Assembly: GCF_024172085.1 (NCBI RefSeq)
Contig: NZ_JAMZDZ010000001.1
Span: 7,316,001 to 7,380,000 of the forward strand
Source of the DNA: Hamadaea flava
Lineage (GTDB): Bacteria > Actinomycetota > Actinomycetes > Mycobacteriales > Micromonosporaceae
Direction of reading: 5' to 3'
Length of the DNA stretch: 64,000 nucleotides
Made by a program: the position numbers and the translations under genes. This document shows positions 16,007-27,800 of the stretch, piece after piece (within the stretch, counting starts at the first letter, position 1; each line of letters opens with the position of its first letter). The notes beneath the pieces are model-generated. The model was not told the origin of the DNA. It searched no databases and saw only the letters and a program-made list of their open reading frames with translations.

Positions 16007-16057
16007 AATCTTATCGACATCGCGTTGGTAAGATGCCGACATGATGTCGATAAGATT
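16007..16057. promoter_or_regulatory. Large operator-like inverted repeat upstream of the ABC operon
   Basis: Perfect 15-bp arms AATCTTATCGACATC (16007-16021) and its complement (16043-16057) flank a 21-bp centre containing GGTAAGATGCCGACAT, a third related half-site. The repeat ends 15 bp before the permease start codon. The TetR protein encoded last in the operon is the obvious candidate to bind it. Confidence 0.55.
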
Positions 16058-16072
16058 CACAGGGGGACGCTG

Positions 16073-17203
16073 ATGTTCCTGGCACTTCGGGAACTGCGGT
16101 TCGCCCGGGTGAGGTTCGCCTTGGTAGGCGCGGTGGTCGCGCTGATCGCGGTGTTGATGGTGATGCTGTCCGGATTGTCGGTGGGGCTCGTCCGGGACGG
16201 TGTCTCCGGCCTGCAGAACCTGCCGGTGACGTCGTTCGCTTTCGCGCACGGCGTGCAACACGATTCGGCGTTCACTCGCAGCGTCGTCGATATGTCGGCG
16301 GTGGACACCTGGCGGGCGCAGCCGGGCGTCACCGACGCGGCCCCGTTTGGGAGCATGCTGGTCAACACCCGTACCGATCGCGGGACGGAGATCGATCTGG
16401 CGTTGTTCGGGGTGCAGCCGGACTCGTTCGTCGCACCGGCGGTCGGCGCCGGTGAACGGCTCGGCTCGGCGGACGGGATCGTCGTGAGCCCGACCGCGCT
16501 GGACGCGGGCCTGCGCCTCGGTGACGTCGTCACCGTGGCCCGGTTGGGCATCACCTTGCGGGTCGTGGGTGTCACCCGCCAGCAGGACACGTTCGGGCAC
16601 GTGGACGTGGCGTACGTTCCGCTGTCGCTGTGGCAGGCGATCAAGTCCGACACCCCGCCGGGCACCGCGCTCCCGGCGCATGCCTCGCGGGAGATCACGG
16701 CGGTCGCGGTCCGCGCGGACTCCGGGGGGTCCGGGCACCTTGCCGCCGGTGACACGGCGGCGGGCACCGAGAGCCTCACCCGTTCCCAGTCGTACGCCGC
16801 CTCGCCCGGGTACACGGCCGAAACGACGACCCTCCAACTGATCCAAGGCTTCCTGTACGCGATCTCGGCGCTGGTCGCGGGTGCGTTCTTCGCGGTATGG
16901 GCGATTCAGCGCAAGCAGGAGGTGGCCGTCCTGCGCGCCATGGGCGCCTCGACCGGCTGGGTGTTGCGTGATGCGCTGACACAGGCGTTCATGTTGCTCA
17001 CCGGTGCCGTCATCGTCGGGGTGGGCATCGGGCTGGCGCTCGGCGTCCCCGTCGCCGGCAGCGGCGTCCCGTTCGCGCTGAGTACGCCCAGCGTCGCGGC
17101 CGCGGCGATCGCCCTGATCGTGCTGGGCCTGATCGGTGCGGCAGCAGCTGTCATCCGCCTGACCTCCGTCGACCCCGCGACCGCTCTGGGAGGAAACCGA
17201 TGA
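16073..17203 (+). CDS. FtsX-type ABC transporter permease
   Basis: 376 residues with the MacB/FtsX/DevC layout: one N-terminal transmembrane segment (about 13-37), a large extracytoplasmic domain (about 40-250), then three membrane segments (about 262-285, 305-330, 340-365). ATG 16073 (MFLALRELRFARVRF) was chosen because GGGGGACG lies just upstream and the family begins with such a basic amphipathic stretch. The last codons overlap the ATPase start by four bases. It should work with that ATPase in export or lipoprotein/antimicrobial handling; the substrate is unknown. Confidence 0.85.
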   Translation: MFLALRELRFARVRFALVGAVVALIAVLMVMLSGLSVGLVRDGVSGLQNLPVTSFAFAHGVQHDSAFTRSVVDMSAVDTWRAQPGVTDAAPFGSMLVNTRTDRGTEIDLALFGVQPDSFVAPAVGAGERLGSADGIVVSPTALDAGLRLGDVVTVARLGITLRVVGVTRQQDTFGHVDVAYVPLSLWQAIKSDTPPGTALPAHASREITAVAVRADSGGSGHLAAGDTAAGTESLTRSQSYAASPGYTAETTTLQLIQGFLYAISALVAGAFFAVWAIQRKQEVAVLRAMGASTGWVLRDALTQAFMLLTGAVIVGVGIGLALGVPVAGSGVPFALSTPSVAAAAIALIVLGLIGAAAAVIRLTSVDPATALGGNR

Positions 17204-17931
17204 GCCGCAGCGTCGCCCCGTCCGCCACCTCCTCGGTCGGCGACCCCGCGTCGCCTGGATCCGGACTCGTGCTGCAGGCGGTGTATCTGCAGCACGGTGA
17301 TGCCGCGGAGACCGTGCAAGCCCTCGACGACGTCCATCTCAGCGTCCAGCCGGGTGAGCTGGCCGCCGTCGTCGGGCCGTCCGGCGCCGGCAAATCCAGC
17401 CTGCTGGCCGTCGCGGGTGGCTTGGCCCGCCCCGACCGCGGGATCGTCACCGTGGCCGGACACGACATGACCGTCGCGAGTCGGCGTCTCCGCACCAGCC
17501 TGCGGCAACGCCACGTCGGTTTCGTGTTCCAATCGGGCAACCTGCTGCCCGCGTTGACCGCCGTCGACCAGCTGCGGCTGGCGCAGCGCATCGCACCACG
17601 CGCTGAGCGCGCCGTTCGTGACCCGTACGAGCTGCTGACGGAGGTCGGCATGGCCGACAAGGCCAACCGGCGGCCCGACCAGCTGTCCGGCGGCGAGCGC
17701 CAGCGCGTCGGAATCGCCCGCGCGCTCGTGACCGAACCCAGCGTGCTGTTGGTCGACGAGCCCACCGCGGCGCTGGACCGGGCCCGCAGCCACGACATCG
17801 TGCAGCTGCTGGCCCGTGAGGCCGCCCGGCGATCGGTCGCGGTGGTCATGGTCACTCATGACCACGACGTGCTGCAATACTGTGACACGGTCTACGAGAT
17901 GATCGACGGCAAGCTCAGGGCCGACAAATAG
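17200..17931 (+). CDS. ABC transporter ATP-binding protein (LolD/MacB type)
   Basis: 243 residues with Walker A GPSGAGKSS, Q-loop FVFQSGNLLPALT, signature LSGGERQRVGIARAL, Walker B VLLVDEPTAALD and switch histidine in VTHDHDV. The N-terminal ~25 residues are Ser/Ala/Pro-rich and precede the usual fold. The gene starts within the permease stop (ATGA), so the two are translationally coupled and form one transporter. A TetR gene follows after 65 nt. Confidence 0.9.
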   Translation: MSRSVAPSATSSVGDPASPGSGLVLQAVYLQHGDAAETVQALDDVHLSVQPGELAAVVGPSGAGKSSLLAVAGGLARPDRGIVTVAGHDMTVASRRLRTSLRQRHVGFVFQSGNLLPALTAVDQLRLAQRIAPRAERAVRDPYELLTEVGMADKANRRPDQLSGGERQRVGIARALVTEPSVLLVDEPTAALDRARSHDIVQLLAREAARRSVAVVMVTHDHDVLQYCDTVYEMIDGKLRADK

Positions 17932-17996
17932 CGGCGACAGCGGGCGCGGGCGCAGACCGGCGGACCACGCGCTGCCGGGACGACAGGGGGACGGCA

Positions 17997-18581
17997 GTGC
18001 CGAAGATCCAAGCCTCGACCGTCGCCGAACACCGGGCCACCCAGCGCGCAGCGCTGCTGGAGGCGGCCCGCGCCCTGCTGTCGCAACACCCCGACCAGAT
18101 CCCCAGCCTCGCGGACGTCGCCGAGCATGCCGGCCTCGCCCGCTCCAGCGTCTACTCCTACTTCAAGTCCCGCGCCGACATGTTCGACGCCCTCGTGACC
18201 GACACCTTTCCCCGCTGGTCGGCCTACGTCGACAAGCAGATGGACTCCGCCACCACATCAGGGCAGAAGATCCTGACCTACGTGGAGGCCAACCTGCAAC
18301 TGGTCGCCCGGGGCGACCACGCGCTCGCGCGGGCGTTGGCCGCGATCGGGGGCAGCGAGACCCTCGCAAGCTCCAGCCGGCTGCTGCACGACAGTCTCGA
18401 AGTGCCGTTGCGCACCGCACTGGCCGAGCACGGAGCTGCCCAGCCCGAATACATGGCTGAGCTGATCCAGTCGATCGTCTACACCTTGAGCCGGATGATC
18501 GAGAACGGGCTGTCCCTCCGCGCGGCCACGGGCCTGGCCCGGGAGCTGCTTGCCCCGTACGTGGCGCAGAAGGCCGGCTGA
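17997..18581 (+). CDS. TetR-family regulator of the ABC operon
   Basis: 194 residues. The HTH occupies about 14-60 (HRATQRAALLEAARALLSQ... SLADVAEHAGLARSSVYSYFKSRADMF); the ligand domain is helical. It starts at GTG 17997 behind CAGGGGGAC. As last gene of the permease-ATPase-TetR cluster it probably represses the operon through the 51-bp inverted repeat at 16007-16057 and responds to a transported compound. Confidence 0.85.
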   Translation: MPKIQASTVAEHRATQRAALLEAARALLSQHPDQIPSLADVAEHAGLARSSVYSYFKSRADMFDALVTDTFPRWSAYVDKQMDSATTSGQKILTYVEANLQLVARGDHALARALAAIGGSETLASSSRLLHDSLEVPLRTALAEHGAAQPEYMAELIQSIVYTLSRMIENGLSLRAATGLARELLAPYVAQKAG

Positions 18582-18880
18582 CCTCAACGGGTGTCGGTGG
18601 CCCAGCCCGGCGGGCGCATAACGACTGCACATTTCGCGTACATCGATGCGTTGGGCCCATCCTGCCGTTCCCGAGAAGGAACCGAGGTCAGAAGGCTTGC
18701 GTGCGGCGCTCGGGGTGAAGAAGGCAACCAGCGTCGAGGCAGTTAATCGCACACCGGGCACATCTCGTTGATCGTTACATCTTTACGTATACGAAGATCG
18801 AATTTACGGTGAGGGGCATTCCCTCGAGCGGCCATCGACACGTTCCACAGGCTGCTGGTCCCGCACCGGAGGTTCGAGAC
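18582..18880 (+). promoter_or_regulatory. Promoter region of the giant subtilase gene
   Basis: No gene is seen in this 299-bp gap. Its most AT-rich part contains a dyad ATCTT-N10-AAGAT (18779-18798) with TTGATC (18770-18775) just upstream, a plausible promoter/operator. GGAGG for the next gene is at 18868-18872. Confidence 0.35.
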
Positions 18881-21800
18881 ATGCGCGTCGCCCGAAGCTG
18901 GTTCACCAGAGCGGTGCTGCCGCTGCTCGCCATCACCCTGGTCGGCGCGCCGGCACCGATCGCCGCCGTGGCGGCACCATCCGCGCAGTCGGCGGCATCG
19001 GCGGCGGGGACCTCGCCCCAGCCCGGGGTTCTCGACCTGCTGAGCGGGCTCCCGGTCGAGGCGACAGACTTCGGCGCCGAGCCGGTAACCAAGGGCACCC
19101 AGCCGCCGAGCGGCGTGGCCGCAGAGGTACGCGCGGCACTGGCCGACGGCGGCACCGCCAACGTCATCATCCGGCTGCGAGCGCAGCCAGACCTGACCGC
19201 GATCACGCGGCGGGCGGCCGACGAGGGCCGGACGGCGGCCGAGACCACGCGCCGACAGCTCACCGTGGCCAGCACCTACATTGGACGGCAGGCCGTGGAG
19301 CGGCAGGTCGCCGATGCCGCTCAAAGCGCACGAGCGCGTACCGTGCGCGACGGCATGCGGCAAACCGCCGACGCCTCCCAGCCGGCCGTACGCGGGCTGC
19401 TCGCCAGCCAAGAGAAGGCGGGCCATGCTCGCGCCGTCAAGCCGTACTGGATCTTCAACGGCTTCGCCGCCACCGTCGACAAGCAGGCGCTCGACGCGCT
19501 CGCCAGCCATCCCGACGTCGCGAGCATCACGCCCGACGTCGAGATCCGGCAGGAGGAGCCCATCGCACCGGCGTCAGGTGAACCGCTGCTGCCGACCTGG
19601 AGCCTCGAGTCGATCAACGCACCGGAAACCTGGGGCGAGTACGGCGTACGCGGCAACGGTGTCGTCGTGGGCATCATGGACGGTGGCGCGGACGGCGGCC
19701 ACCCGGCGCTGCATGACTCGTGGCGCGGTGTCACCGGCGACCCGGCGGCGAGCTGGTACGTGCCGACGGGGGAGAACTACCCGACGCCCGGCGACGGCGG
19801 CGGCCACGGCACCCACGTCACCGGCAGCATCGTCGGCTCCGCGCCGGGCGAGCTGACGGGCGTGGCGCCGGGCGCGCAGTGGATCGCCGCGAAGATCTTC
19901 CGAGACTCCGGCAGCACGACCGAGTCGATCATCCACGACGCGTTCCAGTGGATGATGGCGCCCGGCGGCGACCCGTCCGCAGCGCCCGACGTCGTCAACA
20001 ACTCTTGGGGCGCCGACGCGCCGAACGCCACGACGTTCTGGAACGACCTGCTCGCCTGGGAGGCCGCGGGAATCGTCGCGGTGTTCGCCAACGGCAACAA
20101 CGGACCCGGGCCGGGCACCGTCGGTTCGCCCGGCAGCTATCCGCACGTCATCGGCATCGGCGCGACCGACCAGCAGGACCGCATCGCCGGCTTCTCCAGC
20201 CGCGGGCCGGTCACCTGGGACGGCGTCACCCACATCAAGCCCGACGTCAGCGCACCCGGCCACCTGATCCGCTCGACCTGGCCACGGCAGTTGAGCGCGT
20301 CCGGATACAACACGATCTCGGGCACCTCGATGGCCACGCCACACGCCACCGGCGTCGTCGCCCTCATGCTCTCGGCCAATCCGGAGCTGACCGTCGCCGA
20401 GGTACGCCAGATACTCACGGGCACGGCGAGAGTCGAGTCGCACATGGGCGCGGTGCCCAACAACGCCTACGGCACGGGGATCATCGACGCGTACGCCGCC
20501 GTCACCCGGGCCGCATACTCGGGCACCGTCACCGGCCGGGTGACCGGGCCGGACGGCAAACCGCGGGCGGCCACGGTCACCATCGCGGGAGCGTTGACGA
20601 CCGCCGACCCGCAGACCGGTGCGTACTCGCTGGTGGCACCGGCCGGCGCGCAGGACGTCACCGTCAGCGCGTACGGGTTCGTCACCCACCGTGGCAAGGT
20701 CGCCGTCACCATCGGTCAGTCGCTGACGCACGACGTGTCCCTCGTCGCCGCGCCCGACCGGCGGGTCGTCGGCACGGTCACCGGCCCGTCCGGTGCGGTC
20801 CGGGGCGCCCGGATCACCGTCAGCGGCACCCCGCTCGACGTCGCGACGACGGACGCCGATGGACGGTTCGAGCTGAGGATCGCCGAGGGCGTCTACCAGC
20901 TGCGTGTCGCCGCGGCCGGGTTCAAACCCGCCACCGTCGAGACCACTGTAGACGGTGACGAGAGCCTCCGATTCACCCTGGAGGCATTGAACCAGCCGAC
21001 CGCAGCGGGCTGGGCGCAGTACCAGAACAACCCGAGCCGGGCCGGCCTGTCCGGTGATCGGATCGCGGGCCGCACTCTGCAGCCGGCCTGGAACGCGGCC
21101 ACGGGCAGCTCGGTGGTCTTCGCCAGTCCGGTCATCGCCGACGGCCGGGTGTTCCTCGGCTCCGACGCCGGGCGGCTGACCGCGCGCGACGTCGCAACCG
21201 GGCGACAGCTGTGGGCCTTCCAGACCGGTCAGGCATTGCGGGGCAGCCCGGCCGTCGCGGACGGACTGGTGTTCACCGGTGGCGGGCTGAGCGGCGGCAT
21301 CTACGCCCTCGACATCGCCACCGGCAAGGTGCGCTGGCAGGTGCCCACCCCGGATCGCTTGACCGTTTACACGGCGCCTTCGGTCGTGAACGGCGTCCTG
21401 TACGCCGCGACCGGGCCGACGCAAGGACGCGCGGACACGGTGTTCGCGCTCGACGCCGCCACCGGCCGGCAGCTCTGGGCCACCGACGTCGGCACGTCGG
21501 TCTTCGCCGGCCCAGCCGTCGGCAACGGCCTGGTCATCGTCGGCAACGCCGACGACGGGCAACTCATCGCGCTCGACGCGGCCACCGGAACCCGGAAGTG
21601 GACCTACACCCGCACCGGTGACTACTTCATCGGCGGAGCGAGCATCGTCGGCGGCACCGTCTACGTCACGACGACCGACGGCAACAGCGGCGGCAGCATG
21701 CTCGCCCTCGACGCCGCCAGCGGCGCGCTGCGCTGGGAGAACAACACCCACGGCGACGGCCAGGGCAGCACCCCGGCGGTCTACGGCGACCTCGTCATCG

Positions 21801-24800
21801 CCGGGTCGCACGGGCTCGGCTTCGTCGCCGCCTACGACGCGGCGACCGGCAAAGCGGTCTGGCACTACGGGCTCAACGGTGCGGTCAGCGCGTCCGTGCT
21901 CGTCAGCGACGACGGCTACGTGATCGGCGGCGCCCAGCTCGACCGGCGGATCTGGGCGCTCGACGCGGCCACCGGCGACCTGGTCTGGCAGGCCACCACC
22001 GGCGCGAACGTGACCGCCTCCCCGGCGTACGCCCAAGGACTGCTGGTCACCGCGGACGTCGACGGGAAGGTCTACGCGTACCACCCGACCGGCAAGATCA
22101 CCGGCACCGTCACCGGGCCGTCCGGCCCGATCGCCGCCACGGTACGCGTACAGGAGACCGGTGCGCAGGTCGCCACCGATCCGGCCACCGGCCGGTTCGA
22201 GCTGACCCATCAGCCCGGGCGTGTCACGGTCGTCGTCACCGCGTACGGACTGGCCGGTCAGACCCGCGAGATCGACGTGGTCGCGGGCGAGACCAGCACG
22301 CTGGACGCCGCTCTCGTCTCCGTCGGCACCGGCGCGATCCGCGGTGTGGTGCGCGACGAGGCCGGGGCGCCCCTGCCGGGTGCCACCGTCACCCTGGAGT
22401 CCACCCCGGTCGGTCCGGCGACCAGCGGCACTGCGGGCGAGTTCACGTTCGCGGACGTCGCAGCCGGCACATATCGCGTCACGATCGCGCTCACGGGCTA
22501 CGCGCCGCAGACGCGGTCCGTGACCGTCGTGGCCGGGCAGACCGTGGCGGTCGACACCACCCTGAAGCGGTATGACCTGGCGGTCGTCGGCGACTACGAG
22601 GGACGCATCGCCGCCGAACTCACCTCGCTCGGGTACTCCGTCCAACCCGCGACCTACGCCGAGGTGACTGCCCGGCCAGGTGATTTCCGCGCGGTCGTGG
22701 CCAACGGCACCAGTGGCAGCGATCCCGGACCGGACGCGTTCCGGGCCTTCCTCACCGCGACGGACGCGGCGGGCACCAGCGTGGTCTTCCTCGACCAGTG
22801 GTCGCTGGGCTACGGAGCGATCAACCAGCTGAGCAAGCACACTGGCGATCCGCAGGCCCTGCCGGGAGACCTGAACACCTCCGGACGCATCTCCGTCGTC
22901 GCCACGACCGCGCACCCGCTGACCGCGGGCCTCACTCCCGGCGCGCGCACCGAGATCCTCGCGCCGCGCGGCGCGTGGTCGGCCTTCACCGGCTACTCCG
23001 GCACCACGGTCGCCACCCTGAACACCGACGAATCCGGTGACGTCGGCAGCGCCATCGCCTTCGACCCGCGCGGCACCGAAAGCACCCACGTGCTGCTCGG
23101 ATCGCTGGCCGCCGCGGCCTCGTGGGGGGTCCCGGCCGACGACTGGCTGCCTGCCGCGCGCACCATCCTCAAGAATGCCATCGGGTACGCCATCGACGCG
23201 CGTTACGGCGCTGTCGAGGGCACGGTCACCGATCCGTCGGGTACGCCACTGGCGGGAGTGACGGTGGCGGTGCCCGCGACGGGTGAGCGGACCACGACGG
23301 CCGCCGACGGCACCTATCGGCTGCTCGTCACCCCCGGCACGCCGACGCTGCGGTTCACCCGGGTCGGCAGCGCACCGTTCGAGCAGACGATCACGGTGAC
23401 GGCGGGCGACTTGATCACCGTCAACCCCACCCTGGCGGTCTCCGGCGCCGGCGGCGTACGCGGCGTCGTCACCAGCGGACGCGACGGCTCACCGGTGAAC
23501 GGCGCATCCATCGTGGTCGAGGGCACCGATCTCGCCGCGACCACAGCCGCCGACGGTGCATACGCCGTCGACCTGCCGGCCGGTACGTACCAGATCCGGA
23601 CGAGCGCTGCCGGTCATCTGAGCACGACGGCCACGGTCGAGGTCCGGGCCGGCGCCGAAACGGTGTCGAATGTAGAGCTGGCTGCGGCGCCCCGGGTCGC
23701 GGTGCTGGGCGACTACTCCGGCGACAGCGTCGTCGCCCTGATGCGGGCCAACGAGATCGCCGCGGAGCCGATCGACTGGACCGATGTCGGGCGGCTGCCG
23801 CAGTTGGACGTCGTCGTCTTCAACGACCCGACCGACCCGGGCGCGGCCGTATTCGCCGGCTTCCTCACGGCCATGGACGCCGCTTCGGTGAGCGGGGTCT
23901 TCCCCGACGATCGCTACTCCACTGACGGCGGTGCGCGCCTGCTGCGCAAGTACCTGGCCGATCCGAGCGGGACGCTGCCCGTCAGCGGCGAAGGCATCAT
24001 CTCGTACGCGCCGACCGTCGCCGGGCATCCGCTGTTCGCCGGTCTGCCCGAGCGGCCGGAGATCTTCCGCGCCGGTCGGACCGCCGCGGCGATCGTGGGT
24101 TACTCCGGTACGCCGCTGGCCGACGTGCACTCCGAGACGGGCGGCCGGCGTGGGGTCGCCGCCGCGTACACGGTGCGTACCACCGGCAGCGTGCACCTGG
24201 TGCTCGGCGGCTTCGCCGGCACGACGCTGCAGGGGCCGAAGGACGACTGGACGCCCGACGGTGTCAAGCTCTACCTCAACGCGATCCGGTGGACCGCCGC
24301 ACCGGGGCTGGCGGGCGCGACCGGCCGGGTCGTCGGCGTCGACGCCACGGCGCTGCCGGCGACCGTCGAACTTGTCGGCGGCACGCGCCGGGTGACGACC
24401 GACGCCGCCGGTGAATACACGTTCCCGCTGGAACCCGGCACACACAGACTGCGGTTCAGCTCCTTCGGCTACACCCCGGTCGAGCGTGAGGTGACCGTCG
24501 AGCGCAACGGAACGGCCAGGCTGGATGTCGAGATGCAGCCGGGGACCGTCGGCGGTATCGCCGGGACGATCACCGCGCTGACCGACATCGAAGCCAGCGG
24601 CCGGCAGGCGAGCACCGCCGGGCCGGTCGACGGTGCGACGATCACCCTGCTGGGCACCACCGCGCACACCGTCACCGACAGCACCGGGCACTACCGGCTG
24701 CCGCTGGTCGAACCCGGGTCATACGAGCTGGAGGTGGCCTCCGACGGCTACGTCCGCACCCGGATACCGGTGACCGTGATCGGCGGCGGCGAGACCGGCG

Positions 24801-27800
24801 CCGACGCCGCACTGCGCCCGTCGCCGGTGGTCGGCGTCCTCGACGACTTCGAGGGCCGGCTGGCCGCATACCTCTCGTACTGGGGCTACGAGCCGCGTCC
24901 CGTCGGGTGGACCGACACGGCGGCACTCGGCGACCTCGACCTGCTCATCGGCAACATGGCGACCTACACCGGGACCGACCCGGGCGCAGCGGGCTGGGCC
25001 GCCTTCGACGACGCGCTCAACCGCTCCGGCGTACCGGCCTTGTGGCTGGACCAACTGGGGCGCGGATCGTTCCGCTACCTGAAGGCGTACGAGCAAGATC
25101 CTGGTGTGGAAGGTGAGGGACGTAACGACGGCACCGTGACCGCGCACGCGACCGTGACCGGCCACCCGCTGCTCGCGGGGCTGCCGGCGTCGTTCGAGCT
25201 GGTGCCGCCGAACAAGGAGTACTCGTGGTTCGGTGAGTTCAGCGGGACCACGATCGCGACCGTGACCTCAGACGACCCGGCGGCGGGCGGCGGCCTCGTG
25301 GGCGTGCGGCACCGCGGGGCGCGGGCCGTCGACGTGCTGCTCGGCACGTTGTCGGTGAGCACCTACGGATACCCGGGCTACGGCGACCATCCCGGGCTCA
25401 CCTGGACCGGCGGCGCGGAGCGGCTGCTGCGCAACGCGCTGTCCTACGCGCTGGACACCGACGGGCGCGGCGGCGAGGTGCGCGGCACCCTGCGTACCGC
25501 GGCCCAGGCACCGCTCGCGGGCACGGTCAAGGTCGTCGAGACCGGCGACACGGTGCCCGCGCGGTCCGGTGACGGCACCTTCGTCGTGCCGCTGCCCGCC
25601 GGCCGGTGGACCCTTCAAGCGTCGAGCTTCGGGTACGCCGACGCCACGACCGTCGTCGACATCACCGCGGGCGGCGTGGTGACACTGCCGTTGACACTCA
25701 CCAGCGACCCGGCCGGGACGATCAGTGGGATCGTCACGGGACCGGCGGGCCCCATCGTGGGGGCGGCCGTCGCCGTCGCCGGTACGCCGCTGAGCGCGAC
25801 CACTGGCTCCGACGGCTCGTACACGATCATCGGTGTGCCGGCGGCCACCTGGACGCTGCGGGTGACCGCTGCGGGCCACCAAGTCGCCACGCGTACCGTC
25901 ACGGTGCCCGCCGACGGGACCTTGCCGGTGAACGTCACACTGGTGGCCTCGCATCGGGTCGCCGTCATCGCCGACTCGTCCAACGCGATCACCGGACTGC
26001 TGCAGCGCGAGGGCTATGCCGTCGAGCAGTTCACAGCGGCCCAGATCAGCACGCTGGTCCCCCGAGTGAGCGAGTTCGATCTGATCATCGTCAACGGATC
26101 GGTGAGCACCTCGTACCGTCCGGCGCTGCTCCAGATGATCAACGAAGCGGCCGCCCGGGGCGTATCGACGCTCTATGGTGGACAGTGGGGCGGCGCTGCC
26201 GTCGGTGCGCTCTCCGACGTGCGCCACGATCCCACCGCCGTCGCCTACGACTTCGAGCCCACCGACATCGCGTACGTCGTCGGCAAGCCGCACCCGATCT
26301 TCGCCGGGTTCCCGGCCGGCGAGCCGGTCGTCGTGCTCACCAACCCCGGCGACAACCAGCAATGGATGACGTACTCGGGATACAGCGGCACCACCGTCGC
26401 CGACGCGCGATCGGCGACGACCGACCTCGGCAACGCGGTCGGTTACCGGTTCACCTCGGGGTCCAGCGTCGAGGTGCTGCTCGGCGGCTTGTCGGCCGGC
26501 TCCTACGGCCGGCCCGGCACACGGTGGACACCGGCGGCCGAGCAGATCTACCGCAACGCGGTCGCGTGGGCGGTCGACGCGCGACAAGCCGCCGTAGCCG
26601 GCGTGGTGACCGGCGCCGAGGGCACTCCCATCGGCGGGGTGCGGGTCACCGCCGTCGAGGCCGGCGCCAGCACGGTGACCGCGGCGAACGGCGCCTACAC
26701 CCTGGGCCTGGCCGCCGGCACACACACGATCCGGATCGAGGCATTCGGCTACGAGACGACCGAGCGTTCGGTGACCATGCCGGAGAGCGGGACACTGACG
26801 CTCGACATCGCCCTGGTGCCGCTGCCCCGAGGCGTCGTCACCGGCACCGTCCGCTCGACGGACGGCACGGTCATACCGGCCGCCACCCTGACGGCCCACG
26901 GCGTACAACCCTGGTCGGCGACCACCGGCGAGGCAGGAACGTTCACCGCGGACCAGTTGCTCGAGGGCGACTACACCGTCGACGTGACAGCGCCGGGACA
27001 CCTGCCAGCGACGGCGTCGGTGACGGTCACCGCCGGCGCGGTCGCCCGGCTCGACGTGACGCTGCGGCCCTACGACGTCGGCGTGCTCGGCGACGCCGAC
27101 GGAACACTGGTGGCGTTCCTGCGGGCGAACGGCCTGGCGGCCACGGAACTGCCCTGGTCGCGCAGCCTCGATCTCGACGGCTACGACACCGTGGTGGTCA
27201 ACGGCGGAACGCCGGACAAGGCGACCTACGACGCCGTGGTGGCCGCCGCGGACGCAGCCCGGACCAGCCTCGTCTACACCGGCACCTGGGGCGCGGACCG
27301 AGGCGGCCTGCGGCTGCTCGAACGTCACACCGGCAGGATTTCCGTCACCGGGCAGGGCTACGGCGAAGGCGCCGTGACGCTGGCCGGCTTCGACCGCGGG
27401 CACCCGCTGTTCGCCGGGCTCGCCGATCCGGCCGAGCTGATCGTCGCGGGCGGCTACTACAGCATCGCGGGCGGCTACGCCGGGAAGCCACTGGCCGAGC
27501 TGTCAGTCCGCCGCCCGGACGGGTCGGTGGTACGCGGCCTGGGCGTCGGCTTCGACTGGCGAACGACCGGCAGCGTCGAGGTCGTGCTGTCCGCCAGCGC
27601 CGTGACCGAAGCGGTCGGCCCTGACCTGGGCTGGACCGAAGCGGGCCGCCGTCTGCTGCTGAACGCGGTCTCCTGGACGCGCACCGTCTCCATGCCACGC
27701 CCGGCACCTCCGGTCGTGAGCGCACCGGCGGTGACCCTCGACGACTCGATCACGGTGTCAGGCACTGCGGACTGGCCGTCGACCGTGCACCTGCGCATCG

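Noticed and set aside
15861-16027. Short plausible peptide (PPEITWFVNGKEVTAWRY) upstream of the permease
   Set aside because: Only about 40 codons, no start or ribosome binding site and no continuation; it stops inside the operator region.
19574-23089. Antisense open frame of 1,171 codons inside the giant subtilase
   Set aside because: Low-complexity Arg/Gly/Asp composition in the shadow of a gene with intact catalytic motifs.
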